A stretch of DNA of 64,000 bases from NCBI RefSeq assembly GCF_000331025.1, contig NC_020055.1, positions 2,078,370 through 2,142,369 of the forward strand, written 5' to 3'. The translations under genes and the position numbers were made by a program. This DNA comes from Maridesulfovibrio hydrothermalis AM13 = DSM 14728. Its GTDB lineage: Bacteria; Desulfobacterota; Desulfovibrionia; Desulfovibrionales; Desulfovibrionaceae. Shown here piece by piece: positions 9,674-19,655 of this stretch (positions within the stretch are counted from its first letter, which is position 1; every line of letters starts with the position of its first letter). The notes beneath the pieces are model-generated. The model searched no databases and was not told where the DNA came from. It was given only the letters and a program-made list of their open reading frames with translations.

Positions 9674-9731
9674 GATCCCCTCCGGGGTTACCAAATTTAC
9701 GACGGTTTGAGGTTCTGCAGGGAGACGGCCA

Positions 9732-10148
9732 TCAAAGCATGGTCCGGTCAACCTTGTCCAGAGTGATTTCCCAAAGTCTGCCCATGACCTGTGCCTTTTC
9801 ATCCCTGGGTAAGTCTATTACACCTTCAGGAGTTTCTTTTAGAACTTGTACGTCACTGCCATCGAGAGGGTACTCGAATAAGTAGCGGTCACCAAAATCA
9901 AGTTCCAGCTGTTCTAATATATCGGACACTACCGGATTTTCATTACCCGCTACGATAAGATTTTCAATAATTTCTCGCGAAATCTTCTCAATCAGTTCCC
10001 GACGTCTTGCTTCCCGCGAAATAGTAACCATGTCAGGAGACTCGGACCTCTTCAGAGCACGTCTGAATCGGGCCAGTCGCTTGGCGCTGGTTAGCTGCTT
10101 GCCATATGTGCGCAGCATGTTTCTTATTTCTGCAGGGTTGTTAGCCAC
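9732..10148 (-). CDS. FlgM-associated protein, DVU0524 family
   Basis: A 138-residue acidic and basic-rich soluble protein, with no signal peptide or membrane segment. From memory it matches the family named after D. vulgaris DVU0524, found next to flgM in Desulfovibrio; its biochemical role is not known. It begins with GTG, set by a GAGGAGG ribosome site ten bases upstream; a nearer ATG is out of frame. Being first in the transcript with flgM and preceded by a FliA-type promoter, it probably acts in late flagellar control. Confidence 0.8.
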   Translation of the reverse strand: MANNPAEIRNMLRTYGKQLTSAKRLARFRRALKRSESPDMVTISREARRRELIEKISREIIENLIVAGNENPVVSDILEQLELDFGDRYLFEYPLDGSDVQVLKETPEGVIDLPRDEKAQVMGRLWEITLDKVDRTML

Positions 10149-10172
10149 GGTGCATAATCCTCCTCATACCCT

Positions 10173-10200
10173 TTATCGGCACGTTGCAATATATACTTTA
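10173..10200 (-). promoter_or_regulatory. Candidate sigma-28 (FliA) promoter for the DVU0524-like gene and flgM
   Basis: On the minus strand TAAAGTAT (10200-10193) is followed 12 bases later by GCCGATAA (10180-10173), an exact FliA -10 box. It lies 24 bases before the start codon of the DVU0524-like gene. FliA control of flgM gives the feedback loop known in other flagellar systems. Confidence 0.75.
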
Positions 10201-10382
10201 GGGTAAAAACCTAAAAAAGTTATAAAAATTTACATATAAGTTTCAAGCGGTTAACTTGAATTGGAGAAAAGAAGCATAATCTACTTGAAAAAAAGAACAG
10301 TCAGGGAAAAAGAATTCTCAATATTTTTTTAAAGTAAGCAAATGGTTGAATCTTAGGCTCCTTTCTAATAGGAGAGTAATCT

Positions 10383-11234
10383 ATGTCTGACAGTCAAGGT
10401 TCTGTACTTATAGTAACAAAGTCCGGTGGAGGAGCTGCAACTGAGCTTGGAAATGAAATTTCCGGCTGGCTCAGTGCGCGCGGCGTGAGGTCAATAACTG
10501 TTGAGCATCCGTTTCCGCCAGCCCGTGTCAATGTCTCAGAGTACAGGGAGAACTGTAAGCTGGTGCTTGTTCTTGGCGGTGACGGTACTTTTATCAGCAC
10601 CGCCGGAGTGGTTATTGACTGGGAGGTTCCAGTCCTCGGTATTAATCACGGACGTGTCGGTTTTCTTGCCGAGGTTGTTCCCGAAGAATGGGAAACTGCT
10701 CTGGAACGATTTTTCAGCAATGAGCTGGATATTTCACGGCGCACTGCCTTTGAATATGAAATTCAGCGCGGTAACGGGATTGTTGCACGTGGCGTAGCTG
10801 TGAATGATCTGGTTATTTCCCGCGGAGCTGTAGCCCGAATTATTTCGCTAGATATCAGTCAGAAAGGGCAGTGTATTGAAAATATCAGGGCTGACGGCCT
10901 GATCATAGCTACTCCTACCGGATCAACTGCTTATAATGTTTCTGCCGGCGGTCCGCTGGTGCATCCGGAATTGTCAGTGATGTGCATAACTCCTGTCTGT
11001 CCTTTTCTTAACGGCATCAGACCTATGGTACTTCCCGCAGAAAGGCAGCTTAGCATTGATATCGCAGAGTCTTCAGGGGATGTGTATATCACCGAAGACG
11101 GACGCGTGCCTTACCCGCTGAATAAGGGGTATCGGGTGACCATTAAAAGACATAAAAAAGATCTCATGCTGGCCCGCATTCGCAGTAATACTTTTTTTCA
11201 AAAATTGAGAAGCAAAGGCTTCCTCACGGAGTAA
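10383..11234 (+). CDS. nadK: NAD kinase
   Basis: NAD kinase phosphorylates NAD+ to NADP+ in the cytoplasm using ATP or polyphosphate. The 283-residue protein carries the GGDGT phosphate-binding motif (residues 65-69) and the second signature ADGLIIATPTGSTAYNVSAG, which binds the nucleotide. Length fits the family. AGGAG precedes the ATG. The divergent neighbour is the flgM transcript; downstream genes follow closely on the same strand. Confidence 0.96.
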   Translation: MSDSQGSVLIVTKSGGGAATELGNEISGWLSARGVRSITVEHPFPPARVNVSEYRENCKLVLVLGGDGTFISTAGVVIDWEVPVLGINHGRVGFLAEVVPEEWETALERFFSNELDISRRTAFEYEIQRGNGIVARGVAVNDLVISRGAVARIISLDISQKGQCIENIRADGLIIATPTGSTAYNVSAGGPLVHPELSVMCITPVCPFLNGIRPMVLPAERQLSIDIAESSGDVYITEDGRVPYPLNKGYRVTIKRHKKDLMLARIRSNTFFQKLRSKGFLTE

Positions 11235-11241
11235 CTCATCA

Positions 11242-12987
11242 GTGAGCATCCTGCCGGATTTTACTTCTATTAAAGATATTAATTACGGCGAAGACCCGGT
11301 ATTTGATGCCTGGCTTCTGCATTTTATGACTGCCAATCATTTGGAAAGTTTCATGGACCCCATGAAAAACGCATCTCCTGAACAGTTGCGTTTTATGGTT
11401 GCTCTGGAAGATGATCAAGTGTTTGCCCCCTGTTCGGATTGGCAGTTCAAACGTCTGGTCACTCCGGGGCTGGAAGCTGACTTGCTCAAAGTCTACGTCT
11501 ACGTGTGGAAAACACTGGTCAAACTGGTGAAGACTCATGTTTCCGACCAATATCAGCGCAGACTGATTCTCAATCTCTGCCGACATAAATTCCAACAGGC
11601 CCTTGATTCCTCTATTCTTATTCCCTGGCGTCTGCTTAAAGGGATGGTGACTATTTTTCTTTCCCGTTCCGGACTTGATGACCCTTACCGTAACCGGAAA
11701 AATATTCTTTTCAGCAGAGGGAAGGCGTTTGTAGAAAGCGATTTTTTCAGGCGTGCAATTGAATCATGTCCGTTTCCTGTTCCGAAATGTGATTGTCTTC
11801 AAGATATGCGTTTTGAACTTGATATGATTGAGATGGAAAGGCTTTTCAGGCTGGCAAGTCTTCCCGATCAATGGAGTCAGAATTTGTTTTCCGGCGATTC
11901 TTGTCATTTTTCCACTTTGTACTCCAGAGATGAGGTCGATTTTTCATCTGTCCGCAAGGTCTTAAATAAAAATGAAACCAGCCTGAAAATACTATATCTG
12001 CCTGATGAAACCGGCGGGCTGATGGCTGACCTGTATATAATTAAGTCTCTGCTGCGGCAGGGACACAGCGTGATTCTTTCTTTGCGTGAAGGCTTCTGCT
12101 TTGATGATCCTACTTTCTGGGATCGGGATAATGATCCGCTTCTGGCTGAGGCCCTCAAAGGCGCTCTTTTTATTTCAGAAGACCGGATTTCCAAAAATGA
12201 CTTGCTGGCAGCTTTGCGGCAGAATCCTTTTGTCGTTATTTCCGATGGAACGAGGGAACGTCTTAACCTTATCCGTTGCAGTGTAACCTTTGCCCGCGCT
12301 TGGAAAGAGTCTGATCTTATTCTTGCTAAAGGGTGGGGAAACAGACGCAGGCTTATTGGAAATACTCATCTGTTCACCCGTGATGTGATTTGCTTTTATC
12401 GCACCATTGAAGGCAGGTTCAAACTTGAATTTAAAGCCAAGTCAGAAAAAATATATAAATTCAGCGAAGCAGATATTTCAGCCAAAGCTGATAAAATCAT
12501 AGCCGAAATGCAACAGGCGCGTGCAGAGCGCAAGGCTGTAATGTTCTATAGCGGCATTGTGGGCAGTATTCCCGGCCAGGTTGATACAGCGATTGATGTG
12601 CTTAAGACTTTTGTTGCTTATCTCAGGGATCGTCTTGCTGATACATATATAATAAATCCGGCAGAGCACTTTGAAGAAGGGATGGATGCTGACGATCTTA
12701 TGTTTATGTGGGAAAAAGTTCAGCGTAGCGGATTTATTACCGTCTGGAGATTTCAGACTTATGCTGACATTGAAAAAAGCTTTGAGCTTAAAGGGCAGAA
12801 AGTTCCTCCGGTCTGGGCCGGTAAAGATGCAACTTATTCTACCGGCTGTACCAAAGAAATGCATATTGCTCAGGATGTGCAGTTGCGGCATCGTGAATTG
12901 CAGATCATCGGCCCCAGTTCTGATAAATTTCTGCGTAGACGTGAATACGGCGTTGGCAGATTCAGCGATGTAGTAATTGAGCCGTAA
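11242..12987 (+). CDS. ARMT1-like (DUF89) domain protein
   Basis: The C-terminal part (about residues 250-400) has the DUF89 fold pattern: LPDETGGLMADLYIIKSL and, later, DLILAKGWGN, which line a metal site in damage-control phosphatases of this family. Usual DUF89 proteins read DNAGE in the first motif; here DETGG, so the active site differs slightly. The N-terminal half is unassigned. Start is GTG, seven bases after the nadK stop. Family members remove phosphate from damaged or surplus sugar phosphates; the substrate here cannot be told. Confidence 0.72.
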   Translation: MSILPDFTSIKDINYGEDPVFDAWLLHFMTANHLESFMDPMKNASPEQLRFMVALEDDQVFAPCSDWQFKRLVTPGLEADLLKVYVYVWKTLVKLVKTHVSDQYQRRLILNLCRHKFQQALDSSILIPWRLLKGMVTIFLSRSGLDDPYRNRKNILFSRGKAFVESDFFRRAIESCPFPVPKCDCLQDMRFELDMIEMERLFRLASLPDQWSQNLFSGDSCHFSTLYSRDEVDFSSVRKVLNKNETSLKILYLPDETGGLMADLYIIKSLLRQGHSVILSLREGFCFDDPTFWDRDNDPLLAEALKGALFISEDRISKNDLLAALRQNPFVVISDGTRERLNLIRCSVTFARAWKESDLILAKGWGNRRRLIGNTHLFTRDVICFYRTIEGRFKLEFKAKSEKIYKFSEADISAKADKIIAEMQQARAERKAVMFYSGIVGSIPGQVDTAIDVLKTFVAYLRDRLADTYIINPAEHFEEGMDADDLMFMWEKVQRSGFITVWRFQTYADIEKSFELKGQKVPPVWAGKDATYSTGCTKEMHIAQDVQLRHRELQIIGPSSDKFLRRREYGVGRFSDVVIEP

Positions 12988-12992
12988 TCAGA

Positions 12993-14273
12993 ATGAAAAG
13001 ATTATTTTCAAATTTAAAGGTATTGGTGGTTTTCTGCCTGTTTTTTGCCTTGCTCTGCGGCTGTGCAACCAAAATTAAATACCCGTCTCAAAAGAGGATT
13101 GTTAAATCAGGGGCCGGTACCAAAGCATGGAAGAGCAAACGGCCGGGCAGTAAAATAATTTCCGGTCCGGTCCGGTATGCAAAAATGACTCAGCATTCTT
13201 CGGAGCTTGCAGCCAGAAGGCTCGCAGCCTCCTCTCAGGATATGAGGTCATGGCGCAAGTTAGGGCCGCAGATCCGTAAATCCATTGAATATATCCAGCG
13301 CAACCCCTCTGGGGGATTTGCCTTGAAACGCAAAGAGCTGCGTTTAACATGGGGACAGCTGCGCAGATCGCTTGAAGATTTGGAAAGACTTCTGCCCAGA
13401 CTTGATAAAAATCCGGAGTTGCTTGGAAGATATTTTGTCTGGTACGAACTCCAGTCCGGTGCGGAGATGACCGGATATTATACTCCGGTGATTGATGCCA
13501 GTCTTACTAAGACAGGTCCGTACAAATATCCTGTTTACAGAGTTCCGCCGGATCTGCGTAAAGCACGTCCGGGGCAGACCCATCCGTGGTCTGAACAGCT
13601 TCGCAAAGCTTATCGGGTTGAAAACGGGAAGATTCTCCCTTATCATTCCCGCCGGGCTATCGATATTAACAAGGTTCTTGCCGGAAGAGGGCTGGAAGTT
13701 GCGTGGCTTAAAGATCCTGTGGATCTGTTTTACATGCATGTACAGGGGGGCGGAGTTTTACGACTTCCCGACGGAAGATACCGTACTGCTGTTTTCAGCG
13801 GGACAAACGGACTTTCTTTCAGCGGGCTGGGGAGTATCATGTACCGCAAAGGCGTGCTTCCCAAAAGTCAGCTTTCACGGGAAAAGATCAAAAGATATCT
13901 TCTTAATAATCCCGGCAGAATGTGGGAGCTGATGGCTGAAAATAAGAGTTACATTTTTTTCAAGATAACCCGCGGTCAGCCGCTGGGGGCAATCGGTAAG
14001 CCTTTGATGTCAAAGGTCAGCCTTGCCACTGATCCAAAGCTGATTCCGTTGGGTTCAATTGTTTCTTTCCGCACCGATATTTATCCTGAAAAGGGCCGGC
14101 CTTCGCGCAGGGTAAACGGTGTGGGACTGGCGCAGGATACCGGAAAGGCTATCCGCGGTGCGCGTCTGGATTATTATATAGGTACCGGCAATCAATTTAA
14201 ATATGCTGCTCACCACCTTAAAACGAAGGTTCCTGTGTATTTACTTGTCAGCCGGTCAGCATTGCGAAGATAA
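12993..14273 (+). CDS. mltA: Membrane-bound lytic murein transglycosylase A (MltA)
   Basis: MltA cleaves the glycan strand of peptidoglycan with formation of 1,6-anhydro-muropeptides. The 426-residue product has a lipoprotein signal with lipobox LLCGC (Cys24), placing it on the outer membrane. The MltA domain (SGAEMTGYYTPVIDAS onward) is followed by the 3D domain, whose conserved Asp residues appear in VGLAQDTGKAIRGARLDYYI near the C-terminus. It starts six bases after the preceding stop, so the two genes are probably cotranscribed. Confidence 0.93.
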   Translation: MKRLFSNLKVLVVFCLFFALLCGCATKIKYPSQKRIVKSGAGTKAWKSKRPGSKIISGPVRYAKMTQHSSELAARRLAASSQDMRSWRKLGPQIRKSIEYIQRNPSGGFALKRKELRLTWGQLRRSLEDLERLLPRLDKNPELLGRYFVWYELQSGAEMTGYYTPVIDASLTKTGPYKYPVYRVPPDLRKARPGQTHPWSEQLRKAYRVENGKILPYHSRRAIDINKVLAGRGLEVAWLKDPVDLFYMHVQGGGVLRLPDGRYRTAVFSGTNGLSFSGLGSIMYRKGVLPKSQLSREKIKRYLLNNPGRMWELMAENKSYIFFKITRGQPLGAIGKPLMSKVSLATDPKLIPLGSIVSFRTDIYPEKGRPSRRVNGVGLAQDTGKAIRGARLDYYIGTGNQFKYAAHHLKTKVPVYLLVSRSALRR

Positions 14274-14313
14274 AATCAGGCTAAGTCCTGTCGATTAATA
14301 AAAGGAGCGGAAA

Positions 14314-15759
14314 ATGGTTCAGTTTGAAACAGTCATCGGGCTTGAGGTTCACGCCCAGCTTAAGACAAATACTAAAATATTCTGCGGGTGCTCCACTGAA
14401 TTCGGAAAAGAACCCAACGAAAATGTGTGCGAAGTTTGTTCCGGTATGCCCGGAGTTCTTCCGGTGCTCAATGAAAAGGTGATGGAATACGCCGCTAAAA
14501 TGGGGCTGGCTACCGATTGCACCGTCAATCAGAAATCAATTTTTGCCCGTAAAAACTATTTTTATCCCGATCTTCCAAAAGGCTATCAGATTTCACAGTT
14601 CGATCTGCCTATCTGCGAACACGGGCATTTAGATATCGTTTTTGAGGATGCTGATGGCAACCCCAGAGAAAAACGGATCGGCATCACTCGCATCCATATG
14701 GAAGAAGATGCAGGTAAGAATATCCACTCCGCAGCGGAAAATGCAAGCTTTGTGGATCTCAACCGTACCGGCGTGCCGCTTATCGAAATAGTAAGCGAGC
14801 CGGATATGCGCAGTGCTGATGAAGCTGTTGCCTACCTGAAAGCATTGCGCAGTATTCTGCTCTATCTCGGAATCTGCGACGGTAACCTTGAGGAAGGATC
14901 ATTCCGCTGTGATGCTAATATTTCTGTACGTCCTTTCGGGCAGGAAGAATTCGGAACCCGTGCTGAGCTGAAAAACATCAACTCTTTCCGCAATATTCAT
15001 AAAGCAATCCGTTACGAAGTCGGCCGCCAGATCGATCTGATAGAGGACGGTGAAGAAGTTATACAGGAAACCCGTCTGTATGATGCTGACAAAGGTACAA
15101 CCCATTCCATGCGCGGTAAAGCTGATGCCCACGATTATCGTTACTACCCTGATCCGGATCTGGTTCCGATTGTCATCACAGATGATTGGCTTGCAGATTG
15201 GCAGTCATCACTTCCTGAACTTCCGGCTGAACGGAAAAGACGTTTTATTGAAGACTTTGCTATGAGCGGGGACGATGCCGACCTGATTACTTCTGAAAAA
15301 GATGTTGCAGATTATTTTGAAGCAGTTCTTGACGCTTACAACGAACCCAAAAAAGTAGTGAACTGGATTAAAGGTGATTTTTTACGCGAAATCAACCAGT
15401 CCGGCATGAAAATCAGCGATTGCAAGTTTAAGCCGGAGATGATGGCTAAGCTGGTGCAGCTGGTTGATAAAGACACCATCAGCATAAAAATCGGTAAAGA
15501 TATTTTTGCTGAAATTTTTGCCGAAGGACTTGATCCTGAAAAGTTCGTCAATGACAAAGGTCTGGTTCAGATTTCTGATTCTTCAAGTCTTGAAGCCGTG
15601 GTCGATAAAGTGCTGGCTGACAACCCCGCTGAAGTGGAAGCTTTCAAGGGGGGCAAGAAAAAGCTGATGAGTTTCTTCATGGGGCAGATCATGAAGGAAA
15701 CCAGAGGCAAGGCCAATCCCGGCATGGTAGGAAAAATGATTTCAGAAAAACTTTCATAA
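14314..15759 (+). CDS. gatB: Asp-tRNA(Asn)/Glu-tRNA(Gln) amidotransferase subunit B
   Basis: GatB, with GatA and GatC, converts Glu-tRNA(Gln) to Gln-tRNA(Gln) and Asp-tRNA(Asn) to Asn-tRNA(Asn). The 481-residue protein begins with the GatB signature [21 protein letters not shown] and contains the zinc and kinase-like active-site region [19 protein letters not shown]. The C-terminal YqeY-like tail (residues about 330-480) binds tRNA. Length is typical. GGAG precedes the ATG. gatA and gatC are not in this window. Confidence 0.97.
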   Translation: MVQFETVIGLEVHAQLKTNTKIFCGCSTEFGKEPNENVCEVCSGMPGVLPVLNEKVMEYAAKMGLATDCTVNQKSIFARKNYFYPDLPKGYQISQFDLPICEHGHLDIVFEDADGNPREKRIGITRIHMEEDAGKNIHSAAENASFVDLNRTGVPLIEIVSEPDMRSADEAVAYLKALRSILLYLGICDGNLEEGSFRCDANISVRPFGQEEFGTRAELKNINSFRNIHKAIRYEVGRQIDLIEDGEEVIQETRLYDADKGTTHSMRGKADAHDYRYYPDPDLVPIVITDDWLADWQSSLPELPAERKRRFIEDFAMSGDDADLITSEKDVADYFEAVLDAYNEPKKVVNWIKGDFLREINQSGMKISDCKFKPEMMAKLVQLVDKDTISIKIGKDIFAEIFAEGLDPEKFVNDKGLVQISDSSSLEAVVDKVLADNPAEVEAFKGGKKKLMSFFMGQIMKETRGKANPGMVGKMISEKLS

Positions 15760-15774
15760 TCTAAGGATACTCAA

Positions 15775-16818
15775 ATGACAGAGCATATTCAGTTTTCTCC
15801 GGAAAAAGACGCCCTGGTATTGCTGGACCAGCGTTATCTGCCGACCCGCGAGGATTGGTTTGATTGCAAAACAACCGATGATATCGTTGAGGCTCTTATT
15901 GTTATGGTTGTACGCGGCGCTCCAGCCATCGGCGTAACCGCAGCTTACGGCTGCTATCTTGCTGGCCGTGAAGTGGCCGGAAACAGCGACTGGAAAGTAG
16001 AGCTTGAAAAGAATCTTGATAAAATTGAAAATGCCCGTCCTACAGCTGTAAATCTGCGCTGGGCTGTGCGTGAAATGAAAAGAGTCTGGCAGGAGTCCGG
16101 GGATGTATCTCTTGATGAACTGTGCGCTGTCTGGCTTAAGCGTGCCAAGGAAATCCATGTGGACGATATCCGCATGTGTGAAGATATAGGAAAATTCGGC
16201 GGCGAGCTTATGGATGATGGTGATACCATCATGACTCATTGTAATGCCGGAGCACTTGCAACCGCAGGGTATGGAACAGCACTTGGTGTTGTGCACGGAG
16301 CTGTTGATCAGGGCAAAAAAGTTCAGGTCATCGCCAATGAAACCCGTCCATTTCTTCAGGGTGCAAGGCTTACCGCATACGAACTGCATCGTGACGGTAT
16401 CCCTGTAAAGGTGGCCTGTGACAACGCTTGTGCTCTGCTTATGAAAAAAGGGCTGGTTCAGAAAGTTGTTGTAGGCGCTGACAGAATCGCTGCCAACGGT
16501 GATGCTGTAAACAAAATCGGAACCTACGGTGTGGCTCTTCTGGCTCGTGAGTTCGGTATTCCATTTTATGTGGCAGCTCCGGTTTATACCATCGATCCCG
16601 AAACACCCACCGGTGACGATGTGCCCATTGAAGACCGCACCCCCACGGAAGTAACCCACATCGGTGAGCACAGAATCACCCCCGAAGGTGTGGAGGTTTT
16701 CAACTTTGCGTTCGATTCAACTCCCAATGAACTTATCGCCGGGATTATCACTGAAAAGGGTGTGCTCAGACCTCCCTACATTGAAGCTATTAAAAAGCTT
16801 TACAGTGAAGAAGATTAA
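15775..16818 (+). CDS. mtnA: S-methyl-5-thioribose-1-phosphate isomerase
   Basis: MtnA converts methylthioribose-1-phosphate to methylthioribulose-1-phosphate in methionine salvage. The 347-residue protein shows [13 protein letters not shown], the catalytic Cys156 in [18 protein letters not shown], and the catalytic Asp236 in [17 protein letters not shown]. Length matches the bacterial family. It follows gatB by 15 bases with an AAGGA ribosome site. No other salvage gene is nearby. Confidence 0.95.
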   Translation: MTEHIQFSPEKDALVLLDQRYLPTREDWFDCKTTDDIVEALIVMVVRGAPAIGVTAAYGCYLAGREVAGNSDWKVELEKNLDKIENARPTAVNLRWAVREMKRVWQESGDVSLDELCAVWLKRAKEIHVDDIRMCEDIGKFGGELMDDGDTIMTHCNAGALATAGYGTALGVVHGAVDQGKKVQVIANETRPFLQGARLTAYELHRDGIPVKVACDNACALLMKKGLVQKVVVGADRIAANGDAVNKIGTYGVALLAREFGIPFYVAAPVYTIDPETPTGDDVPIEDRTPTEVTHIGEHRITPEGVEVFNFAFDSTPNELIAGIITEKGVLRPPYIEAIKKLYSEED

Positions 16819-16839
16819 TTTAATTTGATATAGAAGATT

Positions 16840-17035
16840 TTCGGATGCTCTCTGCAACCCGTTTATATTTATATCCGTACAATTAAAGAGTGTTGCGGGA
16901 GGAGAGTAGTTCGGAGCGGGGAAAAACATTTTTATAATTGGTGATTCCTGCTTTACATAGACGTGTGCATTGTGCCATACGGCAACGTTGAGACAGTGAA
17001 AAAGCGGGAAGCAGATGTCTTCCCGCTTTTTTTAA
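16840..17035 (+). ncRNA. Possible small structured RNA between mtnA and der
   Basis: The 286-base gap after mtnA ends a transcript in a strong terminator, and upstream of it CTCTCT-GCAAC (16848-16858) can pair with GTTGC (16892-16896) and GGAGAG (16901-16906) around a four-base bulge. No ORF fits the region. It could be an independent small RNA or just the 3' untranslated region of mtnA. I do not recognise a known family. Confidence 0.3.
16999..17033 (+). terminator. Rho-independent terminator
   Basis: AAAAGCGGGAAG pairs with CTTCCCGCTTTT around a seven-base loop and runs into a T tract. It ends transcription from gatB-mtnA (or a small RNA) before der. Confidence 0.9.
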
Positions 17036-17104
17036 TATATAGTGTTGTCACGCAGTCCAAACAGTTTGTTTTGCGGATGACAGTTATTTTTTTGGAGGCC
17101 AGCT

Positions 17105-18457
17105 ATGCTGCCAACTATTGCATTAGTAGGACGTCCTAACGTCGGAAAATCCACATTATTTAATAGATTGCTTAGAAAAAAACGTGCGCTTACGCACGAC
17201 ATGCCCGGTATAACCCGTGACCGTATTTATGCCGAAGGACATTTTGAGGGCGTTCAATATGCCCTGATCGATACCGGTGGGCTGGTCATGGAAAGCGATA
17301 ATGATTCTGAAGAATTTCAGGGTGATATCTTCGAGCAGGCCAGAGAAGCAATCGAAGAAGCTCACGCGCTTATTTTGGTTGTTGATGGCCGCGCAGGTCT
17401 TACTCCTCTTGATGAGCAGGTCGCCGCATATATCCGCCAGAGTAACAAGCCGATTCTGGTTCTGGTAAACAAGGTTGATGGCTCCGAGCTTGAAGCTCCT
17501 GCTTTGTCTGAGTTTCATTGCCTCGGTTTTGAGGTTATGCCTGTTTCGGCAGAGCATGGTTACAATCTTATGGCTCTGCGTGAGAAAGTTGCTCAGATGG
17601 CAGAAGATACCGGTCTTAAGCCTGAAGAAGAGGATGATGAGGCCAAAGGTCTTAAGATTGCTATGCTTGGCCGTCCTAATGCCGGAAAGTCTTCCATGGT
17701 CAATGCTTTGACCGGAGAAGAAAGAGTTATCGTAAGCGATATTGCCGGAACTACCCGGGATAGCGTTGACGTTACTTTTGAAAGCGGTGGCAAGATTTTC
17801 ACATTTGTGGATACAGCCGGAGTGCGTCGCAGGACCAACATCAAAGGTTCCATTGAAAGATTCAGTGTTATCAGAGCCCTTAAAAGCAGCAGTAAGGCCG
17901 ATGTTACCGTTATGGTGATTGATGCTATGGGCGGACTTGCCAAACAGGATAAAAGATTGCTCGACTTTTTGATCAAAGAAGCAACTCCGTTTATCATTGC
18001 GGTAAACAAAATTGATCTTGTTTCGAAGGCGGAGCGAGCAGAACTTCGTGCCGGTTTTGAAAGAGCACTTCGCTTTGCGAACCATGTACCTGTTATTTAT
18101 ACCTCCTGTATTTCCAAGTCCGGTCTCGGCGGAATACTTCCGCTGGCTGCAAAGCTTAAAAAAGAGTGCTCCCTGAGAGTGTCCACCGGGCAGCTTAACA
18201 GGATCATGAAAGACGTTATTGAGAAGCATCAGCCTCCTATTGTGAAACGCAGAAGAGCAAAATTTAAATATCTTACTCAGGCTGACGATGAACCGCCAAC
18301 CTTTGTATTCTTCATTAACGATGAAAGGTTGATCAAACCTACTTATCATCGTTTCCTTGAGAATAAGCTCAGAAAAATTCTGAACGTGAAAATAGCTCCA
18401 CTGAATATTGTTTTTCGCTCTACTTTCAGAAAGAAAGAAGACATAGTTCATAAATAA
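17105..18457 (+). CDS. der: Ribosome biogenesis GTPase Der (EngA)
   Basis: Der is an essential GTPase with two tandem G domains that acts in maturation of the 50S subunit. The 450-residue protein has G1 motifs GRPNVGKS near residue 8 and GRPNAGKS near residue 190, DTGG and DTAG G3 motifs, NKVD and NKID G4 motifs, and a C-terminal KH-like domain ending in basic residues. An acidic linker (EEEDDEAKG) joins the G domains. GGAGG precedes the ATG. Confidence 0.97.
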   Translation: MLPTIALVGRPNVGKSTLFNRLLRKKRALTHDMPGITRDRIYAEGHFEGVQYALIDTGGLVMESDNDSEEFQGDIFEQAREAIEEAHALILVVDGRAGLTPLDEQVAAYIRQSNKPILVLVNKVDGSELEAPALSEFHCLGFEVMPVSAEHGYNLMALREKVAQMAEDTGLKPEEEDDEAKGLKIAMLGRPNAGKSSMVNALTGEERVIVSDIAGTTRDSVDVTFESGGKIFTFVDTAGVRRRTNIKGSIERFSVIRALKSSSKADVTVMVIDAMGGLAKQDKRLLDFLIKEATPFIIAVNKIDLVSKAERAELRAGFERALRFANHVPVIYTSCISKSGLGGILPLAAKLKKECSLRVSTGQLNRIMKDVIEKHQPPIVKRRRAKFKYLTQADDEPPTFVFFINDERLIKPTYHRFLENKLRKILNVKIAPLNIVFRSTFRKKEDIVHK

Positions 18458-18560
18458 TTAGCTAAATGCTAAAATAGGTGTTGACAATATGACGGCGTAA
18501 ATGTATTTCAACGCTTCCTGAGTGAGTGAAGCACTTTATGTCTCACTTACGATTAAATAC

Positions 18561-18655
18561 GGAGAGGTGGCCGAGCACGGCTGAAGGCGCTCGCCTGCTA
18601 AGCGAGTATAGGGCTTAAAACTCTATCCGGGGTTCAAATCCCCGCCTCTCCGCCA
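18561..18655 (+). tRNA. tRNA-Ser (anticodon GCU)
   Basis: The acceptor stem GGAGAGG pairs with CCTCTCC, followed by G and an encoded CCA. The anticodon stem CTCGC/GCGAG encloses CTGCTAA, giving anticodon GCU. A long variable arm (TATAGGGC...GCTC-type stem) and GGTTCAAATCC in the T arm mark a class II serine tRNA. A TTGACA box 80 bases upstream (18481-18486) may be its promoter. Confidence 0.96.
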
Positions 18656-18668
18656 CATAAAAGTTCAA

Positions 18669-18698
18669 GGCAGTTGGTCAATACCAGCTGCCTTTTTT
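18669..18698 (+). terminator. Terminator after tRNA-Ser(GCU)
   Basis: GGCAGTTGGT pairs with ACCAGCTGCC around CAAT (one mismatch) and is followed by six T residues. Confidence 0.85.
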
Positions 18699-18699
18699 G

Positions 18700-18998
18700 T
18701 TTATGTACGAGTTGCCGGATCGATAAATTTATTGTTGTTCGTGCTGGTATGTTTTTTTTACAAGTAGTACTCAGGGATTTCTTGGAATTTTATCATATTT
18801 GAATCAAGTTGGATGAATTTGAATGTTAATTAAATAACTGCATTAGTTTTGATTGAATTTTTATTAAAAATAGATAATTAATTGTTTTTAGTATTGAACG
18901 TCAGTTTAAGAGTGTCATTCGATTTTTTTCAGCGGCGATTGTATGTTTTCGAAGGGTGAAATCTTTAGCAACAGCAGTGTTATTCATTTCGGAGATAA
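18700..18998 (+). other. AT-rich stretch with no gene
   Basis: About 300 bases of AT-rich sequence upstream of the response regulator. No ORF, tRNA or clear hairpin is seen. It probably holds the regulator's promoter, but no convincing -35/-10 pair stands out. GGAG at 18991 is the ribosome site of the next gene. Confidence 0.6.
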
Positions 18999-19655
18999 AT
19001 GCTTAATCTGGTTGGAGTTGTCATAGCTGACGACCATGCGTTGGTCAGGGAAGGGCTTAAGACTATTTTGAAGTCTCAGCCGGGCATTAATGTGCTCGGT
19101 ATGGCGGAGAATGGTGAAGAGGCTGTGCGTCTGTGTAAACGGCTTAATCCTGATATTGTTCTTATGGACCTGTCGATGCCCGTGAAAAGCGGAGTACAGG
19201 CCATACAGGAACTTGCAGGTATTGGTAAGACAAAGATTCTTGCTCTTACAGCCCATGATGAATCTACACATATTTTTTCGGCCCTTGATGCCGGTGCGAG
19301 CGGATACGTATTAAAGACCTCGTCCAGTGAAGAGCTGATGATGGCGATTCGTACTGTCATTGAAGGCAAAGTTTATCTTGCTCCGGATATTTCAGGTGAA
19401 GTGGCCAGAGGATTTCTGCGAAAAGAGCGTAATAGAGGGTGTGATAAACTTGATACCTTGACCAATCGCGAGCGTGAGATTCTCAAGCATGTTTTAGACG
19501 GATATAAGAATCGCGAAATTGCGGATTTGCTGATCATCAGCGTTAAAACTGTAGAAAAGCATCGTTCAAATATGATGAAGAAACTTGGATTGAGATCAAT
19601 ATCTGAAGTAAGAGCTTATGGTGAAGAGTTGAAAGAAAAAGGCATTTTTCTGTAG
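18999..19655 (+). CDS. NarL/FixJ-family response regulator
   Basis: A 218-residue two-component response regulator. The receiver domain (residues 4-122) has the acidic pair Asp11-Asp12, phospho-acceptor Asp57 in IVLMDLSMP, and the conserved Lys in GYVLKTSS. The C-terminal LuxR-type helix-turn-helix contains LTNREREILKHVLDGYKNRE and VKTVEKHRSNMMKKLGL. No histidine kinase gene is adjacent, so it is an orphan here and its signal is unknown. GGAGATAA precedes the ATG. It is the last chromosomal protein gene before the integrated element. Confidence 0.93.
   Translation: MLNLVGVVIADDHALVREGLKTILKSQPGINVLGMAENGEEAVRLCKRLNPDIVLMDLSMPVKSGVQAIQELAGIGKTKILALTAHDESTHIFSALDAGASGYVLKTSSSEELMMAIRTVIEGKVYLAPDISGEVARGFLRKERNRGCDKLDTLTNREREILKHVLDGYKNREIADLLIISVKTVEKHRSNMMKKLGLRSISEVRAYGEELKEKGIFL

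Noticed and set aside
15754-16671. 305-codon open frame on the minus strand across mtnA
   Set aside because: It is the mirror of mtnA, whose catalytic motifs are complete; the reverse frame has no family likeness or ribosome site.
17156-18451. 431-codon open frame on the minus strand across der
   Set aside because: Shadow of the well-conserved der gene; its protein has no domain pattern.
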